Shown here piece after piece: positions 26,053-35,461 of a stretch of 64,000 nucleotides of DNA; the first letter of the stretch is position 1, and each line of letters starts with the position of its first letter. The stretch covers positions 248,001 to 312,000 of the forward strand of contig JABHSG010000004.1 of the NCBI GenBank assembly GCA_018697095.1. Reading direction: 5' to 3'. The notes under the pieces are model-generated. The model saw nothing but the letters and a program-made list of their open reading frames with translations, made no database searches and was not told the DNA's origin. This DNA is from an archaeon (GTDB lineage Archaea > Nanobdellota > Nanobdellia > Woesearchaeales > GW2011-AR9). The translations under genes were made by a program, and so were the position numbers.

Positions 26053-27828
26053 TTATGCTCTTTTGAGTATATTTACTACTCCAATTTCAGCATCTACTTC
26101 TACTAGGTCACCATCTTTTAGAACTTTTGTTGCAATTTTAGTTCCAATAACACACGGTTTATTCATTTCTCGAGCTACGATTGCTGCGTGTGAAGTAACG
26201 CCACCTTGTTCTGTGACAAATGCTGCTGCTTTTTTCATTGCTGAAATAATATCTGGATCAGTTGCTATTGACACTAAGATATCTCCTTCATTCATTTTAA
26301 CCATATCACTTGGCCTTATAATTATTTTAACAATCCCAGTAACCTTCCCAATACACGCTGATTGTCCTTTTAATTGTGTGATATTTTCAATTTTTACATT
26401 TTGAATTCTTTTTGCAATCTCTTGCGCTTCAACTCCAGTAATAACAGTCTCAGTATTAGAATCAGTATAAATCACAGCAAGATTAGTTCTTTTTTGAAGT
26501 TCTTTTTTATTAACATCATTATCTACTAATGCAGGCCTTACTTCTCTTGTCATCATGAATCTAACTTGTTTCAAAGAAAGTTCACACCTTTTAGCTATTT
26601 CTTTGAAAATAGATTGCATTTTGTATATTGCATAAATTTGAGCATATCTTCGATAAATTTTTGTTACCATAAAATCCCCAAAGTTTTCAAAAATATTTTT
26701 CCACTTTTCTTCTAATTGAATCTCTTTGATAATTTCTTTCTTTTTTTCTTGATGGTTTTTATATTCCAAGTCTATTTTTTTTAATAATCCATTTGCATCT
26801 GCACCTTGCCCTACAAATTTCACTAACTTCCTTAAATAATGTTCAAAAGAATTTACACCATCTTTACCTACCCATAAAAATTTAACATAATAATTTTTTT
26901 TATAATGCTCTCTTAGTCTTCTCAAAGTTTTTATCTCAATTTTATTTTCTATTTCTGCGATGCGAAAAGATAATTTTTCTTCAAATTCTTTTGTATGAGT
27001 TGCAAGACCATATGGAGCTGCATCTTGTTCTTGAAATTTTTTGTAAAGGTCCTTAAACAATTTTTCTTGTATTTTATTACTTTGAACATCTTTTGCAATA
27101 TTTAGAAATTCTTCTTCCTCAATTTGAATAAGTGATTTACCAATTGGTTGACTTAAAGTGATAAAATATTCATTAACTTTTTTCTGATTTAGCCCTTTAC
27201 TTTTAAGATATTCTTTCAATGTATTTGTTAAATTATTATGAAACATATCTACTGCAACTGGGATCCAAGCCCAAGAATAATATTCAGTATGAATTCGATC
27301 ATATTCTTCATAGATTTCTGCAACCTCACTTCCTGACAATTTGGACAATTCTTTCTTAGAGATATTGTCTACAAATCCCCTTAATTTATCTGCTACTTTG
27401 ATTATTTCTTGATTAGTTTTATTCATAAAGTCTTTTTGAGTTAGAAATTTATCTAATATATTCTGCGCTACTTCATTTGAGTCTTTCTCCCCAAAATAAA
27501 ACCAAAGGTGATATCCTTTGTAAATCCCTAAAGCCTTATTGTAAGTTTTTCCAGTATATTTAGCAAATTCTCTTGAAAAACAAGAAATCCATATTTGAGA
27601 AAAAGAAAAATCCATATCTGGAATCTCTTCGCCTAACATCCATTTATCATCTGGATTAACCTCATTAAATGAGTTTACAATTTGATTATCTGCTTCAAGA
27701 ACAGTTTCTTTGAATTTTTTTATGATAAAATTGATTGCATCATTTTTATTTTTAAAACCATATTCTGCCTTTGTAAGAGCTACAATTTTCTCTTGTTCAG
27801 CCAGAATATCTATAATTGCTTTTGACAT
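26053..27828 (-). CDS. PEP-synthase-type phosphohistidine swivel domain protein (A)
   Basis: A 591-residue protein. The last 100 residues are the PEP-utilising mobile domain of PEP synthase/PPDK (ACIGKVTGIVKII, then EGDILVSIATDPDIISAMKKAAA, then EQGGVTSHAAIVAREMNKP). The His of TSHAAI is the residue phosphorylated in that family. The first 480 residues are helical with aromatic-rich segments (DFSFSQIWISCFSREF, AWIPVAVDMFHNN) and match no domain I know by name. There is neither an ATP-grasp domain nor the PEP/pyruvate TIM barrel. Proteins B and C nearby have the same plan. The two-part layout resembles the substrate-binding plus His domains of rifampin phosphotransferase. A TATA-like box near 27860 suggests its own promoter. 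Confidence 0.85.
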   Translation of the reverse strand: MSKAIIDILAEQEKIVALTKAEYGFKNKNDAINFIIKKFKETVLEADNQIVNSFNEVNPDDKWMLGEEIPDMDFSFSQIWISCFSREFAKYTGKTYNKALGIYKGYHLWFYFGEKDSNEVAQNILDKFLTQKDFMNKTNQEIIKVADKLRGFVDNISKKELSKLSGSEVAEIYEEYDRIHTEYYSWAWIPVAVDMFHNNLTNTLKEYLKSKGLNQKKVNEYFITLSQPIGKSLIQIEEEEFLNIAKDVQSNKIQEKLFKDLYKKFQEQDAAPYGLATHTKEFEEKLSFRIAEIENKIEIKTLRRLREHYKKNYYVKFLWVGKDGVNSFEHYLRKLVKFVGQGADANGLLKKIDLEYKNHQEKKKEIIKEIQLEEKWKNIFENFGDFMVTKIYRRYAQIYAIYKMQSIFKEIAKRCELSLKQVRFMMTREVRPALVDNDVNKKELQKRTNLAVIYTDSNTETVITGVEAQEIAKRIQNVKIENITQLKGQSACIGKVTGIVKIIIRPSDMVKMNEGDILVSIATDPDIISAMKKAAAFVTEQGGVTSHAAIVAREMNKPCVIGTKIATKVLKDGDLVEVDAEIGVVNILKRA

Positions 27829-27952
27829 AGACTTACAAATTAAATCAAAACTATATAAATGTTACATTTTATTACAATTTATTACAAAAAGAGAATTTAG
27901 TATAAGATATAATTGAAAATTAAAGAAAGTCAGTAAAAATAAAAAATAAAAC

Positions 27953-28933
27953 TTAAAATATCTTTTTCTCAGTGCCCCTGTACTTGATATGGTCAGCCCT
28001 GAACCTTACTCTCCCAGCAGTTGCAATAATGTCAGGATGCGCTTCTGGTATCGCAAAGTGGAGCAAAGTATCAACAATCCATGAATGCGAAACACCAACT
28101 CTAATGTAATGCTTACCTGCTTCTTTATGCTTAGTTCCTTCTTGTGCCCAAGCACGTAATTCACTAGCTATTTTTTCTGGATCATGAGTAGTCCTACCGT
28201 CTTTATATGACACTTTCCCTTGAACCCATTCCTGAAATGCTGCAAATTGTGATTCCGCAGTTTCCATTCTCGCCCTTATCTTTTGTAATGATTCATCCCC
28301 AAACCTAAAATATAATGCAGGATGCTCCATCATTTTAATTTTAACATGTCCACCATGATTGTTCTTTTGAACTTGTTTTCTAATTATCCTTGCAAAAGTT
28401 CTTGCTCTTCTAGCTTCTTTGTTTGTACTAGCTTCACTATGGTGAATTTCAAGTACAACTGGTTTTGGGCAAAGAAGTATTTCTTGAGAAAGGTATCTTC
28501 CAAATTCTTTTGCTTGAGCAACGCCTGAACCAGGGATACTTCTCCAAAAACCATTTGATTGTTGAGCAGGGCCACCCTTGCGTTTATCTGTATGGCGTAA
28601 AAGCCAGACTGTGTTTAAAAAAAATGGGAATTCAAGAGATTTTTCTAACTTTGGAAGTTCTGTTTCAAGTGTATCTGGAGCATGTCCTATCCTGCCAATT
28701 AAACTCACAGTTTCATTTAATTGTGCAACCTCCTCATCAAAAAGTGTTCCATGATGATCTCCAATAACGCGAAGAATTTGATCTTTTAATTTATGTAATA
28801 AACCAAGAGCTTGTTTTTTTGCAGCTACTTTGTTTGCTAACTCATCAATTCCACTAAAAGAATTTACTATTACAGAAACTCTTTGAAGAATTTGCTTTGC
28901 ATCAATTAAACTTCTATGACTTATAATACTCAT
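27953..28933 (-). CDS. Histidine phosphatase superfamily protein
   Basis: A 326-residue protein. After about 100 helical residues comes a histidine-phosphatase (phosphoglycerate-mutase-like) core. Its RHG-type motif is WLLRHTDKRKG (His in LRHT). The second region is EIHHSEASTNKEARRARTFARII, matching the S-x-x-x-R-x-x-x-T-A pattern, and the second catalytic His lies in RVGVSHSWIVDTLL. RHT instead of RHG is slightly unusual. It lies inside the run of swivel-domain genes, suggesting that it removes or hydrolyses a phosphate made by them; this is inference. Start ATG 28933. Confidence 0.8.
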   Translation of the reverse strand: MSIISHRSLIDAKQILQRVSVIVNSFSGIDELANKVAAKKQALGLLHKLKDQILRVIGDHHGTLFDEEVAQLNETVSLIGRIGHAPDTLETELPKLEKSLEFPFFLNTVWLLRHTDKRKGGPAQQSNGFWRSIPGSGVAQAKEFGRYLSQEILLCPKPVVLEIHHSEASTNKEARRARTFARIIRKQVQKNNHGGHVKIKMMEHPALYFRFGDESLQKIRARMETAESQFAAFQEWVQGKVSYKDGRTTHDPEKIASELRAWAQEGTKHKEAGKHYIRVGVSHSWIVDTLLHFAIPEAHPDIIATAGRVRFRADHIKYRGTEKKIF

Positions 28934-29007
28934 AATAAAACACCTCTAATCCTGAACAAAGAATTTTAGCTATTTAATAATTGCGTATTTCCACAAAAAT
29001 CACACTA

Positions 29008-30558
29008 TCACGCTCTCTGTAAAATCCGAACAATTCCGTTCCCAGCGTCGACTTCCACTAAATCACCATCTTTAATAACCCTAGTAGCCACCTTTGTTCC
29101 AATCACACATGGAGTATTCATTTCTCTTGCAACAATAGCTGCATGACATGTAAGCCCACCTTCATCTGTAACTATCCCAGCTGCTTTTTGCATAGCAGCT
29201 ACAATACTAGGCGTTGTTGCAATAGAAACTAAGATATCACCTATTTGCATTTTAGACATATCAGAAGGTTGATTAATAATTCTAGCTGTCCCAGTGACTT
29301 TCCCCTCGCAAGCGCAAGTTCCTTTTAATTCCTTAATATCAACTGCAACATCCTCATTTTCTTTCTGAAGCTTCGCATCAAAGTCTTTCGCATCTTCACC
29401 AGTTAAAATTATTACCTTAGATTTGTCTTCTGGGTCTGGAATACAAACATGATGTTTTTCAATGCTGTTAATCAACTTCGTATCAATTTCACCAGTTTCT
29501 AAAGCAAGCTCAAGAACAGACACAGGAACATTTCTTGCTTGTTTTAATGTAATATGAAATCTCATCATAAATTCCCTTAGTAATTTTTCCAAGTGAAAAT
29601 AAGACTTACTTTGCAAATCTTTTCTATATGGTTTTGCCCAGACAAATTTGCCTGCAAGTTTTAAAATCATTTTTTCAAAATTATCAAGATTATAATTTCT
29701 AAAAAATTCATCTTGATCTTGTTTTATTTTTTGCTCTTTTGATTTGATATTTTCAAGAGCCAATTCAAGATCAACATTGTTTTCAATACTAATTTTCATA
29801 AGTTCCAAAAAATCCCCAAAACCAAAGGCTGGGCCTTGATACACATAATAGACCCAAGAGTGCTTTTTTCTATGTTCTTCTAATTGGTGATAAAACACAG
29901 AAAAATTCTCTTGAATTGATTTTAAATCTTTTTTTATAATTAATTCTTTTAGTTCACTACTTATGTTTTCTTGACTCATCAGGTTTAACCGATCAATTTC
30001 TTCTAGTTTTGCAAAAGACTTCTGGCTTGGATTTGTAAATAAAACAAAAAGTGTTTGAAATTGATCATTATTGCCTTTAGTATATTTTTCTAGAATTTTT
30101 TTGAGGTTACCTTCAACAAATGAATATTCTTTAAAATCCATTATTGGCAAAATCACACCATAAGCATACAAGATAGCTTGCTTTTGAATAAATAAATTAT
30201 AAAGTTCTAAAATTTGAGCACCATCTAATATAGAAAGATCTTTATTTTGAATTTCTTTTTCTGACCAACTATTGAATTCTTTTGCAAGGTTATTTGTTTC
30301 ATCAATTATTTTTCCCACATAACTTTGGTCTTTCTCTGCGCGTTTTTTTAGTTCATTATGACAAACCCCCCAGGTTTGCACATCACCCATATATTTCAGA
30401 TTACCATGGCGCGAATTTGTCCCAAGAGTTACTTGCGGCAAACCAAATAATTTCTGATACATTGGGAATGCACTTACCCAGATGAAATTTCGAATAAACG
30501 GAGAATTGAAATCTTCAGCAAGAACTTCCCAGTTATTTTTTAGTAAAACATTAACCAT
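29008..30558 (-). CDS. PEP-synthase-type phosphohistidine swivel domain protein (B)
   Basis: A 516-residue protein with the same plan as A and C. The C-terminal swivel domain (about residues 415-516) has CEGKVTGTARIINQPSDM, then DILVSIATTPSIVAAMQKAAG, then DEGGLTCHAAIVAREMN with the phosphorylatable His. The N-terminal 400 residues are helical and differ from A in sequence, with features such as LWVSAFPMYQKLFGLP-like aromatic segments, WAKPYRKDLQSKSYFHLEKLLREFMMRF and a short tyrosine-rich turn (HSWVYYVYQGPAFGFGDF). No ATP-grasp or TIM-barrel domain. ATG at 30558 is preferred to an in-frame TTG six codons upstream. Confidence 0.85.
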   Translation of the reverse strand: MVNVLLKNNWEVLAEDFNSPFIRNFIWVSAFPMYQKLFGLPQVTLGTNSRHGNLKYMGDVQTWGVCHNELKKRAEKDQSYVGKIIDETNNLAKEFNSWSEKEIQNKDLSILDGAQILELYNLFIQKQAILYAYGVILPIMDFKEYSFVEGNLKKILEKYTKGNNDQFQTLFVLFTNPSQKSFAKLEEIDRLNLMSQENISSELKELIIKKDLKSIQENFSVFYHQLEEHRKKHSWVYYVYQGPAFGFGDFLELMKISIENNVDLELALENIKSKEQKIKQDQDEFFRNYNLDNFEKMILKLAGKFVWAKPYRKDLQSKSYFHLEKLLREFMMRFHITLKQARNVPVSVLELALETGEIDTKLINSIEKHHVCIPDPEDKSKVIILTGEDAKDFDAKLQKENEDVAVDIKELKGTCACEGKVTGTARIINQPSDMSKMQIGDILVSIATTPSIVAAMQKAAGIVTDEGGLTCHAAIVAREMNTPCVIGTKVATRVIKDGDLVEVDAGNGIVRILQRA

Positions 30559-30604
30559 TTTCAATCTATTACACAAGAACTTAATTTTTAAATGTTCTTA
30601 GAAG

Positions 30605-32011
30605 TTATTTTACTTTTTTAAGAATCTTCACAAACCCATGATCTGCTTTAACTTCTACCAAATCGCCAGTTTTGATATTTTGCGTAGCAAATTTAGTACC
30701 AATCACACATGGTTTTTTCAGTTCACGAGCAACAATTGCAGCATGACATGTAAGTCCACCTTCATCAGTCACAAATGCTACTGCTTTTTTCATTGCAAGA
30801 AGATATTCTGGCCTTGTCATTGAAGCCACAAGCACTTCTCCCTCTTGAAATTCATCTATCTCTTTAAGAGAACTACATACCCTTGCAACTCCAATTGCAT
30901 GCCCAAGTGCTGCTGCTGTTCCTTGCAAAGTATCTGTTTTTTTAGATTCAGTGTTCAGACTTTTCTCTATTGTTTTGATGTACTCAGAAGGGATGATTAT
31001 CTCTGAGTCTGTTGAAAAGTGAATAATACATTTCTTTTTTCTTTTTTCAAGTAATACTTCTTTTTCTTTTATGTTCAAAATTGTCTCTTCTGAAATCTCT
31101 GAAGGCAATAATTGTCTTAAAAGACCAATTTGCATATTTGTTTTTTTTGAAATTTCTTCAAGAACAATTTCAATACATTCAATACCTTTTAGAGTATTTT
31201 TTTTACGAACATCCTGAAAATAAGTAACAAATGAAATTAATTTAGCAAGTTCTTTTGTTTGCACAGATATAACTACATCATTTGGAAGAATATAATCTTC
31301 TTCAGCATCAATTGATTTTTGGTGGTTTGCATCTGTAATTATCTCTTTTTTTGTTAATTCCCTACGTCCTGTATATGTATTTTTAATATAATAAAATTTA
31401 TCTTGAATTTTTTGGATTAATTCATCTTTATTAGAACTGTTTTTTAACTTACTTATCTCTTCTTCATATTCTCTTAAAAACGATTTTTGTTTTGACGTAG
31501 TGATTTTTGAAAGAATCATTCCCTGCAATTTTTTATTCGTAGTCAGACCATTTATTTGAGCTAATAATCTTTTTTCAGAAACTAATGCGAAACTTTCAAT
31601 GAAATGTGCAAGGCCCATGTATACCTCTTCTTGCACTTTTAATGTATTTAGAAGAGTTTTTGTCAACTCATTAAGTGATTGCAGTTTCACTGATTCTTCT
31701 AATTCATTTTTATTAATTTGATTCTCTTCTACGTTTTTAAAATACTGATCAAACCATTTTTTTAGTAAATCTGGATCTTTTTCACATTTTTCAAGAATAT
31801 CCTCTCCAATTTTTTCCAGGATTTCTTGATTGTAGTAACCTTCAAGATAATCATCAGTGAATACAAGAAAAATCTCTTTGTAATTATACCCATGATATTT
31901 TTCCATGAAAAAAGCTGACCTACCAGTAGAATTGATAATTATTGGTGAACCTGGCGCTGCCTGTTTGAAACGTTTAACCTTTGCAGCTTGAAGAATTTTT
32001 TTAATATTCAT
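30605..32011 (-). CDS. PEP-synthase-type phosphohistidine swivel domain protein (C)
   Basis: A 468-residue protein, shortest of the three. The swivel domain is at about residues 365-468 (ALGHAIGVARVCSSLKEI, then GEVLVASMTRPEYLLAMKKAVA, then DEGGLTCHAAIVARELKKP) and retains the His. The N-terminal 360 residues are Lys/Glu-rich and helical, containing the segment TGRRELTKKEIITDANHQKS, and do not resemble A or B closely by eye. It starts 35 bases after the stop of the ATP-grasp subunit gene, on the same strand. This makes it the first swivel gene downstream of the kinase-type subunit. Confidence 0.85.
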   Translation of the reverse strand: MNIKKILQAAKVKRFKQAAPGSPIIINSTGRSAFFMEKYHGYNYKEIFLVFTDDYLEGYYNQEILEKIGEDILEKCEKDPDLLKKWFDQYFKNVEENQINKNELEESVKLQSLNELTKTLLNTLKVQEEVYMGLAHFIESFALVSEKRLLAQINGLTTNKKLQGMILSKITTSKQKSFLREYEEEISKLKNSSNKDELIQKIQDKFYYIKNTYTGRRELTKKEIITDANHQKSIDAEEDYILPNDVVISVQTKELAKLISFVTYFQDVRKKNTLKGIECIEIVLEEISKKTNMQIGLLRQLLPSEISEETILNIKEKEVLLEKRKKKCIIHFSTDSEIIIPSEYIKTIEKSLNTESKKTDTLQGTAAALGHAIGVARVCSSLKEIDEFQEGEVLVASMTRPEYLLAMKKAVAFVTDEGGLTCHAAIVARELKKPCVIGTKFATQNIKTGDLVEVKADHGFVKILKKVK

Positions 32012-32045
32012 TTTATATTATAATCTCTAAGATAATTACAACCAC

Positions 32046-33002
32046 TCACCCAAGTGTTGTAATAGGTCTACTTTGAGTAATATACAAAACCCCTTTATGC
32101 ATTGCCCATTCTATATCACAAGGAAATGCGTAATGCTGCTCAATATGGATAACTAATTTTGCAAGTTCAATTATTTCTTTACCACTAAGTTTTTGCTCCT
32201 CACCTTCTGATCCAAGTTCTTTCCATTCATTTCCACCCTCAGGTTTACTTACAATAGCGCGACTCTGCTCAGAGATAGAGATATCAAGAAGAGTCAAATC
32301 ATCTTTTTGCACAATATAACTATCAGGCGTAATTTGCCCAGACACAATTGCTTCGCCTAGACCTAGGCCTGCTTCAATAATTAACTGATTATGATCTTGT
32401 GTTACTGGATGTACTGAAAAAGCAACACCGCTAACTTCACTTTGAACCATTTCTTGAATTACAACAGCAACAGAGATATGTTCCCCATGAAGTCCTTTTT
32501 CAAATCTATAAAAAATTGCACGTGGAGTAAATAGTGATGCCCAGCAGTGTTTTACTTGTTCAAGCACATTTGCGCGAGTAGTATTCAAATAAGTGTCAAG
32601 TTGCCCAGCCCAAGCAGCATCTGCACTATCTTCAGAAGTTGCACTTGATCTAACTGCTACAAATTTTGCCCCTAGTTTATCAAAAAAATCCAATATTCCT
32701 ACATTCAAATCAGAAGGCATATCCTGACCAATTATAATCGCCTGAATTTTTTCTGAAGCATGATCTACTGATGCTACATCCTTATGATTAACTCCATTCA
32801 AAATAGATTCAATATCAGCCAAAATTCCAGTTTCAGAGATAAACCGATCAAAAGCAGAAGAAAGTACAACAAAGCCAGGTGGCACAGGAATTTTTGCCTG
32901 AGTCATTTCGCCTAGTGACGCACCCTTGCCGCCAGCGATATCAACATTATCTTTATTCAAATTTTCAAATGATCGTAATAATTCAATTTTTGCTTCAGTC
33001 AT
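32046..33002 (-). CDS. Stand-alone ATP-grasp subunit of PEP-synthase/PPDK type
   Basis: A 318-residue protein corresponding exactly to the N-terminal nucleotide-binding half of PEP synthase. It has LNKDNVDIAGGKGASLGEMTQA-type glycine loop, VPPGFVVLSSAF, VAVRSSATSEDSADAAWAGQ (AVRSSA... AGQ signature), FSVHPVTQDHNQLIIEAGLGLGEAIV and the final ITQSRPITTLG. It stops at the point where a full-length enzyme continues into the phosphohistidine domain. In the family this half uses ATP to pyrophosphorylate the swivel His of its partner. The three swivel proteins downstream are the obvious acceptors. First gene of a minus-strand run. Confidence 0.92.
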   Translation of the reverse strand: MTEAKIELLRSFENLNKDNVDIAGGKGASLGEMTQAKIPVPPGFVVLSSAFDRFISETGILADIESILNGVNHKDVASVDHASEKIQAIIIGQDMPSDLNVGILDFFDKLGAKFVAVRSSATSEDSADAAWAGQLDTYLNTTRANVLEQVKHCWASLFTPRAIFYRFEKGLHGEHISVAVVIQEMVQSEVSGVAFSVHPVTQDHNQLIIEAGLGLGEAIVSGQITPDSYIVQKDDLTLLDISISEQSRAIVSKPEGGNEWKELGSEGEEQKLSGKEIIELAKLVIHIEQHYAFPCDIEWAMHKGVLYITQSRPITTLG

Positions 33003-33150
33003 TGTTATTCACCTATGATTTATATTGATAATATCCACATACCCATATACTTAATTTTTACTCTTCACTATTCAAAATTACCTCATTTAATTATATTTAA
33101 CTCTATGGTGTAATAATCGTTATAAATGAACACACTTCTTCTCATCTAAG

Positions 33151-33759
33151 ATGCTAAACATAAACTACAATGACCTCACAACCACTTTCAAATCCAAGCT
33201 AAAAGCAGATGAAATTCTTTACCTTCTTTATGGATTAAAAACAGTAGTGAGGCAAGGTTTTTACAATTCTGAAAAAGACAATATTCAAAAATTCTGCCAA
33301 AAAAATGATTTATTCATATCATGGTCAGACTTCAAGATAATAATCCAAGATAAAGATTCTAACTTCTCTAACAAAGGCCTAAAAGTTCCATTAAATAACC
33401 AAGAACAAGGAATGCAGTTTTGTTACATCTCAAAAAATGAAAGATTGGCACTTTTAGCACAACTTTTCGAAAAACAAAATAAACATGCAAGATTAGGTGA
33501 ATTACTTGGTTACCCTATTTGCTGCATAGCTTATTTTCAAAATTCCTTCAATGACCAAAACACAAACCCAGAGATTACCCAAATCAAAACTGGAATTCTT
33601 AGCCTAAGCCAAAGAAACGTGGATGTTTGCCTACTCTCACATTTCCCATGCAGTAGTGATTGCTTTGAGAGCAAAGTAATTGCTAAAGAGCGTTTAGAAC
33701 TCTTGGAGCAAATTGCAGCTGATCGCGAAATTGAAGTTAAAAAAATTCTTAAGATTTGA
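33151..33759 (+). CDS. DUF483 family protein
   Basis: A 202-residue soluble protein of the archaeal DUF483 family. The signature LGELLGYPICCIAYF is present, followed by the SHFPCSSDCFESK cysteine motif near residues 165-177; together the cysteines suggest a metal or cluster site. Function is unknown. A TATA-like TTATAAATG lies about 25-30 bases upstream, giving a probably leaderless ATG. It is divergent from the ATP-grasp gene of the phosphotransfer island. Confidence 0.85.
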   Translation: MLNINYNDLTTTFKSKLKADEILYLLYGLKTVVRQGFYNSEKDNIQKFCQKNDLFISWSDFKIIIQDKDSNFSNKGLKVPLNNQEQGMQFCYISKNERLALLAQLFEKQNKHARLGELLGYPICCIAYFQNSFNDQNTNPEITQIKTGILSLSQRNVDVCLLSHFPCSSDCFESKVIAKERLELLEQIAADREIEVKKILKI

Positions 33760-33854
33760 GTTTGCTAGTAATGTTTAAATACCTAAAAACCAAAGGTTTT
33801 TTTGTCTTAAAAGTTTGACAAACTTTTAAATACGCCTTCTATTTATTCTAAGCT

Positions 33855-34412
33855 ATGGCAAAAGATCCTTTCCCTTACCGTGACATTCCAGTTTGGGATG
33901 AGACCTATCTTAGGTATAAAGGATTATTTGATTTTGATGGCCTTTACGCAGGAGTTGTAGATTGGGCTAAAAACTACAACTATTTCTTTCATGAAAAAGT
34001 ATACAAACATAAAGTTCCAAGCGCTAAAGGGGCTGAGCAAGAATTAAGATGGTCACTTACTCAAAAAGTTGACGAATACGTTATTTATGAATTCATACTA
34101 GAATTCCATATTTGGGACATGAAAGAAGTAAAAGTCAATGTTGGTGGAAGACAAAAATCTCTTTCTTCAGGGCGCATTGAGATTAAAGTCACCCCATTTT
34201 TGCATACTGATTGGCAAAAAAAGTTCGACAAAAAGGTTTGGTGGCAACGCCTTCTAGGAAAATTATATTTCAAAGTTATGATAACTGACATAGAGGTATT
34301 CCACATTGATACTTTGCGTTACAGGCACAACAACATTTTAGCGCACATCAGGAAACTTTTAGACATGGAAAGTAAGACTCATGTGTATAAAGAATACCTT
34401 GGTGAAAATTAA
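33855..34412 (+). CDS. Conserved protein, paralogue of the protein at 91-753
   Basis: A 185-residue soluble basic protein beginning MAKDPFPYRDIPVWDETYLRYKG. It shows the same succession as the 220-residue protein at the window start: a helix with paired aromatics (AKNYNYFFHEKVY), strands IYEFILEFHIWDMKEVKV, a GRIEIKVTPFLHTDWQKKF element and a C-terminal amphipathic helix. Unlike its paralogue it lacks the acidic tail. TTTTAAATA about 25-30 bases upstream suggests a leaderless transcript. Function unknown. Confidence 0.75.
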   Translation: MAKDPFPYRDIPVWDETYLRYKGLFDFDGLYAGVVDWAKNYNYFFHEKVYKHKVPSAKGAEQELRWSLTQKVDEYVIYEFILEFHIWDMKEVKVNVGGRQKSLSSGRIEIKVTPFLHTDWQKKFDKKVWWQRLLGKLYFKVMITDIEVFHIDTLRYRHNNILAHIRKLLDMESKTHVYKEYLGEN

Positions 34413-34518
34413 TTTCTTTTTTACTTTTCTAAATTCAATACTCTAAATCCAAATTCTATATGTTTCAAATTAATTATAATAAAAAGAATTCATACAATAA
34501 AAAAAAATCAGTAAATGT

Positions 34519-34851
34519 CTAATATAACACTATAGCAATAACAACCATTAATTCTACTACAACCCACCCAGAATATGCAGTTATTATGTGACGGTCTTTG
34601 TGGACAATCCCATAAATTAACCAAATAGTCGCCATTACTAAATATGAACTCCAAGAGATTAAAGAAACACCTTGTGAACTTTGAGAATTTATTATTTTGA
34701 AAAATTGTGGCAGAGTTAAAACTGGACCTAATACTCCAATAAAATAGATCAAATTATCAAGAAATTTTATTTTTTTATTAGGACTTGGAAACTTTTCTTT
34801 TTTTTGATGGATCCTTTTACGTTTACTGATGTGAATCTTTGCTAAGTCCAT
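34519..34851 (-). CDS. SemiSWEET/MtN3-like PQ-loop membrane protein
   Basis: A 110-residue protein with a short basic N-terminus, then three membrane helices (YFIGVLGPVLTLPQFFKII, ISWSSYLVMATIWLIYGIV, SGWVVVELMVVIAIVLY). The PQ-loop TLPQFFKIINSQSSQGVSLISW is the hallmark of SemiSWEET/MtN3 sugar transporters, which work as homodimers. The length is as expected for a single three-helix repeat. A sugar is the usual substrate, but this cannot be seen in the sequence. Confidence 0.85.
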   Translation of the reverse strand: MDLAKIHISKRKRIHQKKEKFPSPNKKIKFLDNLIYFIGVLGPVLTLPQFFKIINSQSSQGVSLISWSSYLVMATIWLIYGIVHKDRHIITAYSGWVVVELMVVIAIVLY

Positions 34852-34959
34852 ATCTTTACTAAAAGTTTATATCTTTTAAATTTATCTTTTAAACATCAAA
34901 AGTAAAACAAACAAAGATATTTTCAAAATAGTAACAAATTAAAAAAGAGGTAATAAAAA

Positions 34960-35370
34960 ATGATATTAAATTGGATTGCAATTTTAGTTTCTAGTATAGC
35001 TGTTTTTGTTGTAGGAATGCTCTGGTACTCACCAATTCTATTCAAAGACCAATGGATGAAACTAAGTGGAATTTCTGAAAAAGAAATGAAAAAGTGTAAA
35101 AAAGACGGCATGCAAAAGCAAATGGTTGTAGCTTTTTTATCTAATGTAGTTCTTGTAGTAGTTTTAGCACAGATGCTAAACTTAACTGGAGCAGTTGGAA
35201 TTAGCGCAGCTGTAACTGTTGGATTTTGGATCTGGCTTGGGTTCATTGCAACTGTTAGTTTAGGATCAGTGCTTTGGGAGAAAAAACCAGTTCAATTATA
35301 CTTAATTAATATAGGGCAAACTCTAGCTTCAGTACTTGTTGCAGCAATTATCCTCGCAGCATGGGTATAG
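34960..35370 (+). CDS. DUF1761 family integral membrane protein
   Basis: A 136-residue protein with four membrane helices. The first loop motif VGMLWYSPILFKDQWMKLSG is characteristic of DUF1761. The function of the family is not known. AAGAGGT precedes the ATG by 9 bases. It is divergent from the SemiSWEET gene, with about 110 bases between. Confidence 0.85.
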   Translation: MILNWIAILVSSIAVFVVGMLWYSPILFKDQWMKLSGISEKEMKKCKKDGMQKQMVVAFLSNVVLVVVLAQMLNLTGAVGISAAVTVGFWIWLGFIATVSLGSVLWEKKPVQLYLINIGQTLASVLVAAIILAAWV

Positions 35371-35461
35371 TTAGAGATAAAAGAGTATATATTTAGAAAT
35401 AAAACATCGATTAGAGTAAAAATCAGATGATAAGTAAAATTGATTAATTGCAATTAGAAAA

